A stretch of 64,000 bases of DNA from JAICND01 sp040905905 (GCA_040905905.1 JBBDQN010000031.1:124001-188000), one strand, 5' to 3'. Positions 17,075 to 26,182 are shown, counted from the first letter of the stretch. A program made the numbers and translations. Notes: generated by a model not told the origin, from the letters alone.

Positions 17075-17944
17075 TCAGGCGCCAGTTAGCACCACCAGCA
17101 GGGTCCCGGCCAGAACCGCGCCGACCCCAGCTACCAAGGGCCCGGTTATCTGTTCGATCGGCTCCCGGAACGTCAGCGGGACCAAGGCCAGGACGACCAG
17201 CACCGATAGCTGCTGGAGACTGATCGCTATCGCAATGGTGGTCTCGTCGAACGATATCCATTGGGCAGTAATCCCCACGGCTCCCGTGACCCCACCCGCC
17301 GCCATCCAGAGGTAGGTCTGGCGGGCAATCGGCGATCTTCGCCAGGCCCCGGCCACGGTAAGGACCAGCCCTTGGATGACCAGGCTCAGCCCCAATCCGA
17401 TCGTTAGTCCCAGCACCGGTGCATCGAAGCCGGAAAGGCCAAGGCGAATCAATGAAGGGGTCGATCCCCAGATCAAACCCACTGCCAACCCAAACCATGG
17501 CTTGGTCCACCGTCGGCTTTCGGTTTTGGTCGCAGTGCTCAGGGACAAGACGGCCACTCCTATCACGACCAACAGCACACCGAGGACGATTGCCGGGGTC
17601 ATGGGTTCGTCGAGGAAGAGAGCCGCCATCACCGCCCCCAGTAACGGGGCGGTCGAAACCAAAGCACCGGTGCGGGCGACTCCGACCCGTTGCTGGCTTG
17701 CAGCCAGNNNNNNNNNNAACGTCCAGCCAGCTCCAAAGTGCAACAAGGTCGCCGCCGCGAAAACAGCAGCCGCCCACAGCGGTGCACGTTCTAGGTCGAC
17801 CAGTTCGCCGGTTATGGCCGCCCTCACCACCAACACCAGTTCCACGGCTACCAGCATCAAGAAGGCCGTGCGAAAGGCATCCAGTCTCTGGTTGGCCTTG
17901 CGATTGATGATCTGGGTGATGCCGAAGCCGACGGCGGCCAGCAA
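17075..17944 (-). CDS. EamA/DMT-family transporter, interrupted by an assembly gap
   Basis: About 290 residues with ten hydrophobic segments in two homologous halves, the EamA (drug/metabolite transporter) layout. A run of ten Ns at 17708-17717 falls between segments of the first half; the reading frame is the same on both sides, so the true gap is probably close to this size, but it cannot be proven. The start is uncertain: TTG at 17944 is used, while an upstream in-frame CTG at 17965 would restore a fuller first membrane segment. The exported or imported solute is unknown. It lies downstream of the AhpD-like gene on the same strand. Confidence 0.72.
   Translation of the reverse strand: MLAAVGFGITQIINRKANQRLDAFRTAFLMLVAVELVLVVRAAITGELVDLERAPLWAAAVFAAATLLHFGAGWTXXXXLAASQQRVGVARTGALVSTAPLLGAVMAALFLDEPMTPAIVLGVLLVVIGVAVLSLSTATKTESRRWTKPWFGLAVGLIWGSTPSLIRLGLSGFDAPVLGLTIGLGLSLVIQGLVLTVAGAWRRSPIARQTYLWMAAGGVTGAVGITAQWISFDETTIAIAISLQQLSVLVVLALVPLTFREPIEQITGPLVAGVGAVLAGTLLVVLTGA
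17708..17717. other. Assembly gap (ten Ns)
   Basis: Ten undetermined bases inside the EamA transporter gene. They show the scaffold was joined here, so continuity across this point depends on read pairing. Confidence 0.95.
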
Positions 17945-17994
17945 GGCCCAGCCAACACCGGTCAGGTCGTTCTCCCGACACTGGCTGGAGTCAC

Positions 17995-18573
17995 CTAGGA
18001 ACGGATTGGCTCAGGAGCAAGACCCGCCTCGGTATCCGCCATGTACTGGCGGTGTCCAATCCCCAGAGTCTTGATCCAGCGCTGCTGACCGAGGGTCAAT
18101 CCAATGAAGAAACCCAATTCGACCAGTTCGGGCTCGGTGAAGTGTTGGTGGAGCTCGCTCCAAAGCTCATCGTCGGCGATGGAGGAATCCCACACAATCG
18201 CCTGGGCATAACGCAGGGCCGCTTTCTCGCGGTCCGTGTACCGATCCGAGCGTTCGAAGTCGAGCAAAGGATCTACCTTGCTCTCGTCCATCCCGGACTC
18301 TCTGGCGATCTCGGAGCGCTGGGTCCCGCAGTATTCGCATTCAACGGTTTTCGAGACATAGAGCCGGCACAGCTCTTTGACGGCGTGATCGGTCACCCCT
18401 TCGTGGAAGGTGGTTCGCCAGGCCAGGCTGAAGGCTCTCAGCACGGCCGGAACATGTGCCCTGACCGCCTGGCTCTCCGGGCGGGGTGTGCCGTGGTCCC
18501 TCGCATGCTCGAGGTAGCCCCGAGCCTCCTGGTCGAGTTCGGCGTAGTCCCGATAGCTGATTCGCTGCGTCAT
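17995..18573 (-). CDS. AhpD-like/carboxymuconolactone decarboxylase-family protein
   Basis: A 192-residue helical protein with the AhpD core motif E-C-E-Y-C-G-T-Q-R-S-E, whose C-x-x-C pair can act as a redox disulfide or proton relay. Members are peroxidase-like or decarboxylases. The start is ATG 18573, preceded by GGAGGA at good spacing and overlapping the stop of the upstream hydrolase as ATGA. An upstream start would add 25 residues lying inside the hydrolase gene. It forms an operon with the FAD oxidoreductase and the C-C-hydrolase-like gene. Confidence 0.82.
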   Translation of the reverse strand: MTQRISYRDYAELDQEARGYLEHARDHGTPRPESQAVRAHVPAVLRAFSLAWRTTFHEGVTDHAVKELCRLYVSKTVECEYCGTQRSEIARESGMDESKVDPLLDFERSDRYTDREKAALRYAQAIVWDSSIADDELWSELHQHFTEPELVELGFFIGLTLGQQRWIKTLGIGHRQYMADTEAGLAPEPIRS

Positions 18574-19637
18574 TGGGTTCCTCCGATGAGTTGTTCGGCC
18601 AGCCAATCGGCCGCCAGTGGACGGTACTTGTACGGGATGTTGTTGCACACGTGGTTCCCCTCTTCGAACATTACGAGGCGGGCACCCGGTGCTTCGGAAG
18701 CCAGGCGTTCGGCCTGCTGGTAGGGGATGAGACGGTCGAGCTTTCCAAAGACCACGAGGAGAGGGCTGGTGATCTTCGGGGCGATGCCAAGAAGAGACAG
18801 TTCCAGGGCTCGCTTTCTGGCGTCTTCTTCATCGCCGGCGCCGGAATGGTGCCTAAAGGTTTCCCTGGTATTGGGAGGCAGAAGGTCCCACAGCTCCCCG
18901 AAGTCGTAAGGGCCCCCGATGACACACGCCGCGGTCAGCCTGGGCTCGAAAGCAATCGCCCGGGCGGCGTAATAGCCACCTAGGGAGACCCCGACCGCTC
19001 CCACCCGTCGTGCATCGATATCGTTCCGGCGCTCGAGCCAGTCGAGGGCAACCGCGACAACGGTTTCGTAGTCAGGGCGGATCGATGTGTCGAATCCGGT
19101 CTCTCCTTGACCCGGTCCGTCGAGGGAGAACGTGGCCAGGCCACGACGGAGGAATACTTCCTCCCAGTTGAAGAACTCCTCCTTGGTGGAGTCGAGACCC
19201 GGAATCGTGAGGACCAGCGGGGGCCGTGTCACTCCGGGAGGCCGTCGCAGGTTTCCGATGACGTAGGTCCCTTCCCAGGGGATCTCCACTCGTTCGGCGG
19301 TGGGATCGAGCAGGCGGTGAGCCGACGCGAGGGCTTCGATAGCCCGGCGAGTGGTGGCCTGGTTCCGCTCGATGTCGACCATCCACACGAACTTGGCGAA
19401 GTGATAACAGAGCGCCGCCCGCACCCATGCCTCCCCGGCGGTGAGGCGGTGGCCGCCAGCCTCCGCTGTCCAAGCCAGTTCGGCATGACGATCGCCTGTG
19501 AGGCACCACGCATCGAGCCAGTCCTCCCAGCGTTCCAGACCTGCCGTCGTGGAACGGAAATCGTTGTAGTCGATCCCCTGGGTCACAAAGCGAGGAGCCC
19601 AGTGGGCGATGGCCGCCTCGACTCGGGCGTCAGGCAC
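18570..19637 (-). CDS. Alpha/beta hydrolase, dihydroxypseudooxynicotine-hydrolase-like
   Basis: A 355-residue paralogue of the 14928 gene: helical cap, then nucleophile elbow G-V-S-L-G-G, acid in F-G-K-L-D-R and His in E-E-G-N-H-V. Relatives cleave C-C bonds beside a carbonyl on N-heteroaromatic substrates or hydrolyse esters. The start is assigned to GTG 19637, giving an 8-nt overlap with the end of the FAD oxidoreductase. An earlier start would lie deep in that gene. Translational coupling at both ends argues for one pathway. Confidence 0.8.
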   Translation of the reverse strand: MPDARVEAAIAHWAPRFVTQGIDYNDFRSTTAGLERWEDWLDAWCLTGDRHAELAWTAEAGGHRLTAGEAWVRAALCYHFAKFVWMVDIERNQATTRRAIEALASAHRLLDPTAERVEIPWEGTYVIGNLRRPPGVTRPPLVLTIPGLDSTKEEFFNWEEVFLRRGLATFSLDGPGQGETGFDTSIRPDYETVVAVALDWLERRNDIDARRVGAVGVSLGGYYAARAIAFEPRLTAACVIGGPYDFGELWDLLPPNTRETFRHHSGAGDEEDARKRALELSLLGIAPKITSPLLVVFGKLDRLIPYQQAERLASEAPGARLVMFEEGNHVCNNIPYKYRPLAADWLAEQLIGGTQ

Positions 19638-21219
19638 TGGCCACCGACTCAAAGTCGTAGCCGAGATCGGACAACAACACCCAAGCAGCATTGCGCCCGG
19701 GGCCACCGGAAACCGATGCTCCCGGATGTGTGGTTGAGCCAGTCTGGTAGAGACCGGGAATCGGAAGACGGTGCTGGGCCCAGCCAGGCGCTGGTCGCAG
19801 GAACCCGGATTGGGCGGCGTCCTGGTCGCCGCCGTGGCAAGAGCCGTGCCAGTTGTGGGCGTTCATTCGTTCGAGATCAAGCGGACTCTTGATGTTGGAG
19901 GCGAGGATGGTCTCGCGAGTGAGGTTGGGTGAGTAGCGACGGAGGTGCTCGAAATTTGAGGTCGCCACCTCGTCCTTGATCACGTCCCAATGCTCTGGGC
20001 CTTCAGGCAGTTCGTATGGCTGGAAGCCGATCACCTTGAGGGTGTGATGGCCCTCCGGAGCGCGACCGGGATCGGCCACCGTAGGACACAGAACCAACAA
20101 TGGTGGATCGTCGAGGCACACAGACGGCCCGAGGAAGTCGAACCCAACGCGCAACATCCTCTCTGGTGACTCCGGAAGCCCGGCGGCGATGGGGCTGAGC
20201 TCTCCCTGGGCGGTGGAGAAGGTTGGGGCCGCCGTGGTGGCGTAGTGCGCTGCCATCATCGACACCCCTGCCCGCCACGTCTCTGCCCCGAAGCGAAAAT
20301 TGTCGTCCCACGCGTTCGCTGGAGCCATGTCGATCAAGTGTTTGATGTGGATGCTCGAGAGCACGGCTCTTGACGCTCGGAAGACCCCGCCGTCGCTTGT
20401 TGTCACGCCCACGCACCTCCCTCCGTCAAGCACAAGTGAGGCCACCGGGTGGTTGGCGAGGACCTGGCCTCCCTTTTCCTCGATCAGGCGCATGAGAGCC
20501 AAGGGCAAGGCGCCCGAACCGCCCCGGGGGATGACCCAAGATTCAGTCTGGCGACCGTACGCAAGCGAGTAGGCGAGAGCACCCGTGCCCGCCCGCTCGG
20601 GCGGTTGGACGGTCATGAAAGCCATCCACAGCATGAAAGCCCGGCAATGCTCGTCCTCGAATTCGCGCCTGATGACATCCCAGGCGCTCTCCCGTACCTT
20701 TCGCTGCCATTGCCCGCCGTCCTCCCTAGCCGCCAGCCGTTGCTCAAGGTCGGGCCCAAAGCCGATCGGGGTGTACCGGGCCGCGCCAAAGTCGCTCTTG
20801 ACGTCTTCGTACTCCTTCATCATCCGGCGGTAAGCGGCCCCATCGGCGATTGAGAAACGGGAGAACTCGGCGGCAGTGGCCTCGACGTCTCGCCACATGG
20901 TGATGGAGGTGCCATCAGGGAATGGCACGTGAACCACCGGATCGGGTCGAATGTACTCGAGGCCGTATCGTTCGAGTTGAAGCTCGTTGTTGCGGAAGGT
21001 GGGGCTTGCCTGAATCAAATTGTGCGCGGTCGAACATGAGTCGTGGAAGAAACCGGGCAACGTCAGCTCCTCGGTGGCGGTGTCACCCCCGATCACGGAA
21101 CGCGCTTCCAGAACCAGACAGCGAAGACCGGCCTTGGCCAGATAAGCGGCAGCGATGAGGCTGTTGTGCCCCGCCCCGGCCACCACTACATCGAACTCAG
21201 GCACGTCGGACTCGGTCAT
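19630..21219 (-). CDS. FAD-dependent oxidoreductase, phytoene-desaturase/CrtO-like
   Basis: A 529-residue flavoprotein. The N-terminal dinucleotide fold is V-V-V-A-G-A-G-H-N-S-L followed by V-L-E-A-R-S near residue 37, and the C-terminal FAD-contact region is G-A-S-V-S-G-G-P-G-R-N-A-A. It belongs to the broad phytoene desaturase/beta-carotene ketolase superfamily. No carotenoid genes lie nearby, and it is coupled to a C-C hydrolase, so it more likely oxidises a catabolic intermediate. It begins just after the Liv permease gene, which may place it at the tail of that transporter operon. Confidence 0.8.
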   Translation of the reverse strand: MTESDVPEFDVVVAGAGHNSLIAAAYLAKAGLRCLVLEARSVIGGDTATEELTLPGFFHDSCSTAHNLIQASPTFRNNELQLERYGLEYIRPDPVVHVPFPDGTSITMWRDVEATAAEFSRFSIADGAAYRRMMKEYEDVKSDFGAARYTPIGFGPDLEQRLAAREDGGQWQRKVRESAWDVIRREFEDEHCRAFMLWMAFMTVQPPERAGTGALAYSLAYGRQTESWVIPRGGSGALPLALMRLIEEKGGQVLANHPVASLVLDGGRCVGVTTSDGGVFRASRAVLSSIHIKHLIDMAPANAWDDNFRFGAETWRAGVSMMAAHYATTAAPTFSTAQGELSPIAAGLPESPERMLRVGFDFLGPSVCLDDPPLLVLCPTVADPGRAPEGHHTLKVIGFQPYELPEGPEHWDVIKDEVATSNFEHLRRYSPNLTRETILASNIKSPLDLERMNAHNWHGSCHGGDQDAAQSGFLRPAPGWAQHRLPIPGLYQTGSTTHPGASVSGGPGRNAAWVLLSDLGYDFESVASA

Positions 21220-21225
21220 GGGCTG

Positions 21226-22251
21226 TCAATCCCAGTCGAGGAAGGCGGGGAGACGTCCGGTCTCGCGGAGGCTTCCGACGATGCCCTGGGGAAAGAAGAG
21301 GAGAACGATCAGAAGAATCCCGCCGATGACGACGATGTTCAGCGCGGTGGCACCGAACATGACAACCGAGAGCTCGTTGACCGTTGCGATCAATATGGCC
21401 CCGATCACTGGACCGGCCACCGTTGCTCGACCACCGATGATCGAACTCAAGACCATCTGGGCAGCAATGGCGATCTGGAAGAAGGTGACCGGTCGAAAAT
21501 ACGTCAGGGAGTAACCAAACAGCGAGCCGGCGATCCCGATAAAGAAACCGCTCGCAGCGAAGGCCATCACTTTGTAGAGGCGGGTGTTGATTCCCGCCAC
21601 CTCCGCCTTGGTTTCATCCTGGGATAGAGCACGAAGACCAAGCCCGAATTTGGAATGGGCGATCCGATACGAGAGGTAAACCGCCCCGATGGCGCAAAGG
21701 GCGATGCCGTAGTAGAAGGGCACCTTCACCCACTCGATCGGGAAGGGGGGAAGGGGGTAACCAATTCCGCTCGAACCACCTGCCGCGTCCCAGTTGTCGA
21801 AGAAGTTGAGCAAGAGCAGCGACAGGGCGATGGTGGCGATGATGAAGGAGGGTCCACGTGCCCGCAGGGTGATCAGCCCAAACAGCAATCCGACCAGCAC
21901 TGCGACTACGCCAGCGACCACCGCAGACACAAACGGTGAGACGCGCAGATAGGCGAACATCATCGCCGCGAAGTACGCACCAACACCAAAGAACACGTTG
22001 TGCCCAAGTGATATGTATCCGGCGTATCCGCCAACGATGTTCCAGCTCGAGGACAGGGCTACCCACATCAAGAGGATCATTCCGATCTGGAGAACGTAGT
22101 TGTAGGGACCGATAAAACGGGCCAGAGGAAGCCCCAGCACGACTATCAGGATTACCGCGAGTAAACCGCGACGGGCGAAGCTCTTCGGTCGCCGGATAGC
22201 AACGTCGGTCGTGTCTGCCTCAACGACAAATTCGACACGGATCTCGGCCAT
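21226..22251 (-). CDS. livM: Branched-chain amino acid-type ABC permease LivM
   Basis: A 341-residue inner-membrane permease with about nine hydrophobic segments and the LivM signature G-Y-A-G-Y-I-S-L-G-H-N-V-F-F-G-V-G-A-Y. It pairs with LivH to form the channel of a HAAT-family importer. Its ATG overlaps the LivH stop by one base (TGATG). HAAT importers also carry urea, amides and aromatic acids, and the surrounding catabolic genes make a non-amino-acid substrate quite possible. Confidence 0.92.
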   Translation of the reverse strand: MAEIRVEFVVEADTTDVAIRRPKSFARRGLLAVILIVVLGLPLARFIGPYNYVLQIGMILLMWVALSSSWNIVGGYAGYISLGHNVFFGVGAYFAAMMFAYLRVSPFVSAVVAGVVAVLVGLLFGLITLRARGPSFIIATIALSLLLLNFFDNWDAAGGSSGIGYPLPPFPIEWVKVPFYYGIALCAIGAVYLSYRIAHSKFGLGLRALSQDETKAEVAGINTRLYKVMAFAASGFFIGIAGSLFGYSLTYFRPVTFFQIAIAAQMVLSSIIGGRATVAGPVIGAILIATVNELSVVMFGATALNIVVIGGILLIVLLFFPQGIVGSLRETGRLPAFLDWD

Positions 22252-23126
22252 CAGATGCGCTCCACCGTCCCGAACAGTCCTTGAGGACGCACCATGAGCA
22301 CCAGGAACAGTGCAACGTAGAAGGTGATAGGCGACCAGGACGGCCCGAATCTGTCAGTCATCAAGGCGCTGGCTACCGCCAGGATCAACGCCCCAATCAC
22401 TGCTCCCTTGAGGCTGCCCATTCCTCCCAGAACGATTAGCGACAACAGGATCGCCACCCACTGCCAGTGCCGGGAGGGGAAGAACGGAAATAGAAAGCTG
22501 AGAAGGGACCCGGCCGCTCCGGCCAGGGCCATGCCGATACCAAAAGACATCGCCGAGATTCGCCGCACATTGACGCCCACAATCTCAGCAGCGGTGCGGT
22601 TTTGCATGGTTGCCCTCACCGCCGTTCCCGGTTTGGTGAACATCAGGAACGCCCACAGGACCGTGAGGAGCACGATGCTGACTACCAGGGCCAGCACCTG
22701 GCCCTTGGGGATGAAGAACTCGCCGATGAAGAAGGATTCTCTTGCATAGGAGGGACCCGTGGAGCGGAAGATTCCCGTGAAGAAAAACGTCAACATCCCT
22801 TCCACCACCAGTGCCAGACCGAAGGTCAGGAGCACCGTCATCTCTACGTAACGCGGCGTGCCCTCGATCCGGCGGAACAGCAAGGTATAGATGACGATCC
22901 CGAGAACAAACATGATCGGCATTGCGATGAAAATCGCTAGCAAGGGGTCCACCCCGAACAATTCAAAGGAGAAGAAGGCGATGTATGCGGCCAGGATCAT
23001 GAAGGCGGCATGGGCGAGGTTGACAACCCGCATGACTCCAAAGAGCAGGGTCAACCCTGAGGCCATCAACGCGTAAACGCCTCCGAGAAGAATCCCCAGA
23101 ATCAGTACCTGGATGAAGTTGGTCAA
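22251..23126 (-). CDS. livH: Branched-chain amino acid-type ABC permease LivH
   Basis: A 291-residue membrane protein with the LivH pattern: N-terminal G-G-V-Y-A-L-M-A-S-G-L-T-L-L-F-G-V and a later G-G-M-G-S-L-K-G-A-V-I-G-A. It is the partner permease of LivM. The TTG start overlaps the LivF stop by 4 nt (TTGA), indicating coupled translation within the importer operon. Confidence 0.92.
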   Translation of the reverse strand: MTNFIQVLILGILLGGVYALMASGLTLLFGVMRVVNLAHAAFMILAAYIAFFSFELFGVDPLLAIFIAMPIMFVLGIVIYTLLFRRIEGTPRYVEMTVLLTFGLALVVEGMLTFFFTGIFRSTGPSYARESFFIGEFFIPKGQVLALVVSIVLLTVLWAFLMFTKPGTAVRATMQNRTAAEIVGVNVRRISAMSFGIGMALAGAAGSLLSFLFPFFPSRHWQWVAILLSLIVLGGMGSLKGAVIGALILAVASALMTDRFGPSWSPITFYVALFLVLMVRPQGLFGTVERI

Positions 23127-23869
23127 CGGCCGGCCTCCTTGACGGTTCCCCGCCTGGTCCCCAGGTACAGCTCACGAATCCTGGGATCTTCAAGGAGCCC
23201 GTCGGCCGGCCCCTCAAAACGAGTTGCACCCAGGTCGAGGACGATGCCCCAGTCGGCGCACTGGAGGCCCTTGTAGGCGTTCTGCTCCACCAACAAGACG
23301 GTGATGTCGAGCTTCCCTAGGTCTCTGATGGTGGCGAAGATCTGGTCGGCTACCTGGGGGGCCAGACCGAGGCTCGGCTCGTCGATCATCAGCAGCACGG
23401 GATTGACCATGAGTGCCCGGCCCAACGTCACCATCTGCTGCTCGCCGCCCGAAAGGGTGCCAGCCAATTGGTTGGTGCGCGCCTCGAGGATGGGGAACAT
23501 CTCTAACACGCGGGCCATCCGTTCCTGAACGGTGCCCCGATCCCGGACCGAATATGCACCCATCATCAGGTTCTCCCGGACGTTCATTGCCGGGAAAACC
23601 GTCCGTTCCTGGGGCACGTAGCAGATGCCAGTACCCAGCAGCTGGTCGGGTCTCAGGCCGCCGACCGGGCTACCACGAAATAACACCTCGCCGGATCGTG
23701 GTTTGAGGATCCCGCACACCACCTTGAGGAGGGTTGACTTACCGGCTCCGTTCGGCCCGATGATGCAGTACGAGCGGCCCGACTCGATTGTGAGATTGAT
23801 GGTGCTGAGGATGTCAGGTCCGGCTCCGTATCCAGCCGTCAGATCCTGGAGCTGTAGCAATGGGGTCAT
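23123..23869 (-). CDS. livF: Branched-chain amino acid-type ABC ATPase LivF
   Basis: A 248-residue ABC ATPase. Walker A is G-P-N-G-A-G-K-S-T, the signature L-S-G-G-E-Q-Q-M and Walker B L-L-M-I-D-E-P-S-L-G-L-A-P. The short LivF type lacks the longer insertion of LivG. The ATG overlaps the LivG stop as ATGA. It energises uptake together with LivG. Confidence 0.92.
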   Translation of the reverse strand: MTPLLQLQDLTAGYGAGPDILSTINLTIESGRSYCIIGPNGAGKSTLLKVVCGILKPRSGEVLFRGSPVGGLRPDQLLGTGICYVPQERTVFPAMNVRENLMMGAYSVRDRGTVQERMARVLEMFPILEARTNQLAGTLSGGEQQMVTLGRALMVNPVLLMIDEPSLGLAPQVADQIFATIRDLGKLDITVLLVEQNAYKGLQCADWGIVLDLGATRFEGPADGLLEDPRIRELYLGTRRGTVKEAGR

Positions 23870-24603
23870 GCTCGCCCCAAGTATGCGCCGAGGACCGTGT
23901 CGTCACGCTGAATCTCGTCGGCGGTCCCCTGGGCGAGCACCTCACCGTGGGCCATCACTACCACCTTGTCGCTGAGTTGCATGACCATGTCCATTTTGTG
24001 CTCGATGATCAGGAAGCTGATTCCGGACTTCTGGAGTGCACGAATACGATCGACGATTCGCTCGAGCAGGGCAGGGTTGATGCCGCCTCCCGGCTCGTCG
24101 AGAAGTATCAGCTTCGGCTCTGACATGAGCACCGACGCGAACTCGAGAAGCTTTTTCTGACCGTAGGACAGCTTCTTGGCGCTGGTCGCAGCGAGGTGAG
24201 TGATTCCAACGAAGTCGAGCAGCTCCATGGCCCGGTCCCGCTCCCTGCTGAGGACCTTCGAACCAAGCAGGCCGCGCCAGCCGCCAACCAGGGAGCTGAC
24301 CACCATGTTCTCCAGCACCGTCAGATCGCGCAGATCGCGGGTGAGCTGAAAGGTCCGACTGATCCCCAATCTTGTCAACTTGTGAGGGAGGTAACCAGTC
24401 ACGTCCCGACCATCGAAAAAGACGCTTCCCGAATCCGCGGTGATGATGCCGTTGATCACATCGAAGGCGGTGGTTTTGCCGGCCCCGTTGGGTCCGATCA
24501 GGGACGTGATCGATCCGGCCTCCACCTTGAATGAGCAATCGCGGACAGCCTGCAGCCCTCCAAAGGCCTTATTGAGCTCCCGGGCTTCGAGCAGCGTCGT
24601 CAC
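23866..24603 (-). CDS. livG: Branched-chain amino acid-type ABC ATPase LivG
   Basis: About 245 residues with Walker A G-P-N-G-A-G-K-T-T, signature L-S-Y-G-Q-K-K-L-L and Walker B L-I-L-L-D-E-P. The usual LivG sequence after Walker B, A-G-L-N-P, is represented by G-G-G-I-N-P-A. The GTG at 24603 is chosen because homologues begin about here and the longer reading (TTG 24672) would start within an intergenic hairpin. It is the first cytoplasmic component after the binding protein. Confidence 0.88.
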   Translation of the reverse strand: MTTLLEARELNKAFGGLQAVRDCSFKVEAGSITSLIGPNGAGKTTAFDVINGIITADSGSVFFDGRDVTGYLPHKLTRLGISRTFQLTRDLRDLTVLENMVVSSLVGGWRGLLGSKVLSRERDRAMELLDFVGITHLAATSAKKLSYGQKKLLEFASVLMSEPKLILLDEPGGGINPALLERIVDRIRALQKSGISFLIIEHKMDMVMQLSDKVVVMAHGEVLAQGTADEIQRDDTVLGAYLGRA

Positions 24604-24642
24604 ATGATTCGAGAAGCCATACGTCGCAGGTTGACCGTTGAG

Positions 24643-24672
24643 TTGGGGGGCCGGGGCGTGCCGACCCCCCAA
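24643..24672 (-). terminator. Intercistronic hairpin between binding-protein and ATPase genes
   Basis: TTGGGGGG (24643-24650) pairs with CCCCCCAA (24665-24672), with an inner GGC/GCC. It sits just after the stop of the solute-binding protein. Such hairpins often stabilise the binding-protein message or partly terminate, giving excess binding protein. No U-tract follows. Confidence 0.5.
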
Positions 24673-24682
24673 TCACCTACTT

Positions 24683-26065
24683 CTACCACTCGGGCTTGGG
24701 GTAGATCATGTCGACTGTTCCCTCTACCGCCGGGAAAATGGCCTGGAGTTCCCCGTCCTGCCACTGGACGAGGATGTGCGACCGTTCGATCGGTAGCCCC
24801 TTCTCATTCCAGCGGAACTCCCCGAGAACGGTCTGGACCGGATCGTCGGCGGTCCGGGTGGCAAAGAACTCGCGCAGTGCTGCCTGATCGGTACCGCCGG
24901 TGGCGAGGATTGCCTGCTCCATGCCCTGGCAGACCGCGAACGGGATGGCTTCGTCCTCGTCTGGGGGCCGTCCATGGACTGCCTCGAAATCAGCAATGAA
25001 GTCGAAGTTGCCGTAAGGCTCGCCCGCCAAAGTGCTTTCGAAGTTGGCAGCGGCGTGCCAGGAGGTATGGATGATGATGCCGTTGGCGGCGTCACCGATG
25101 TTGGGATCATCCCTGAACTCGGACTGGGCGCCCTGAGACATATAGAGCAGCTTGGGCTGATAGCCGATCGTCTGGAATGCCGTCACTACCTCCACCGCCT
25201 CCTCCACCGAAGCCGTTCCCACGAAGACGATGTCGGCGTCGGCCGCTTGCACTGTGTTGGCGAGGTTGATCCAGTCACCGAATTCTCCCGTCGGCCAGGA
25301 TTGTTGGACTACTGGTTCGATGTCGGCTTCGGCGAGCCAACCGGGTGACAGGTCGAGGGTGACCAACGGATCGGTGCCGGGAAGCTCCACCATGTCTCCG
25401 GCCAGGCCTGCGGCGATGGCAATGGCAAAGAAGTCATCGGCATTGATCAGTGCGGCGGTCTGCGGGAAGTCAGCCTCGGGAATGAGGCCAGTATCCCGGT
25501 AATGCTCCAGAGCCCGGATCGGGCTTGCACCAATGACTTCGGCAGTGCCCTGCTGGAAGTAGAACAGGTTCTGAAAACCTCGCTCCCAGATACGGCCGGC
25601 TCCTCCGGAAGGCACCGGGTAAACCCAGTCGTTCTGTTCGGCCACCGCCGAGGTACCGAAGGTCAGAGCGCTTGAAAACGTGCCGAAAAGGACGTCGGCC
25701 GCGCCAGTCGTGATGAACCGTTCGTACTGGTTTATGGCCGTCGTCTCGTCCGAACGGCTGTCCTCGACTATCAGCTCAACCGGCCGATCCAGCATGCCAC
25801 CGCGATCGTTGATCAGGTTCACGCAGAGTTGGAAGCCATCGCGGTGTTTGATGGCCGGGACCGAAAACTCACCCGTCAGCGGCAGCGACGTCGCGATCCG
25901 AATGGGTTCACCGCCAGCCCCAGTGGTATCTGTCGCTGCAGTGGTAGTCGCACCGGTCGTCGTGGTTCCGGCGGTAGTCGTGGTGGCCGATCCGCCGCCG
26001 CCACAGGCGACAAGCACCATCACCAACGCGGCTAACCGCGCCCAGGACCGCGAGAAATGTTGCAT
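24683..26065 (-). CDS. Liv-type ABC substrate-binding lipoprotein
   Basis: A 460-residue type I periplasmic-binding-fold protein. The signal peptide ends in lipobox L-V-A-C (Cys about 21), followed by a Thr/Ala-rich linker of about 30 residues and the domain opening I-R-I-A-T-S-L-P-L-T-G. It should be anchored outside the membrane and deliver ligand to LivHMGF. The lipobox is unusually close to the start, giving a short but positive n-region (R-S-W-A-R). The ATG has GGAGGAG about 6 nt upstream. The ligand is not predictable. Confidence 0.9.
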   Translation of the reverse strand: MQHFSRSWARLAALVMVLVACGGGGSATTTTAGTTTTGATTTAATDTTGAGGEPIRIATSLPLTGEFSVPAIKHRDGFQLCVNLINDRGGMLDRPVELIVEDSRSDETTAINQYERFITTGAADVLFGTFSSALTFGTSAVAEQNDWVYPVPSGGAGRIWERGFQNLFYFQQGTAEVIGASPIRALEHYRDTGLIPEADFPQTAALINADDFFAIAIAAGLAGDMVELPGTDPLVTLDLSPGWLAEADIEPVVQQSWPTGEFGDWINLANTVQAADADIVFVGTASVEEAVEVVTAFQTIGYQPKLLYMSQGAQSEFRDDPNIGDAANGIIIHTSWHAAANFESTLAGEPYGNFDFIADFEAVHGRPPDEDEAIPFAVCQGMEQAILATGGTDQAALREFFATRTADDPVQTVLGEFRWNEKGLPIERSHILVQWQDGELQAIFPAVEGTVDMIYPKPEW

Positions 26066-26125
26066 CTATTCTCCTCCCACTGTCCAGTGCCGGAGCCTCG
26101 ACCGTGTTAGTCGCGGGCGGCGTTG

Positions 26126-26135
26126 CAAACGACTG
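26126..26135. promoter_or_regulatory. LacI-type operator with one mismatch, CAAACGACTG
   Basis: It differs from CAAnCGnTTG at one position. On the minus strand it overlaps the -10 hexamer TACAGT of the Liv operon promoter, the same arrangement as at 17016. The identical 10-mer also occurs inside coding DNA at 12920, so position rather than sequence gives the support. Confidence 0.45.
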
Positions 26136-26161
26136 TAGGCCGTGATCGCGGTCGGCGTCAA
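26132..26161 (-). promoter_or_regulatory. Promoter of the Liv-type importer operon
   Basis: Minus strand TTGACG (26161-26156), an 18-bp spacer and TACAGT (26137-26132). It lies about 70 bp before the binding-protein ATG. Confidence 0.5.
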
Positions 26162-26182
26162 CCGAGCCCTGGTATCAGCCTG

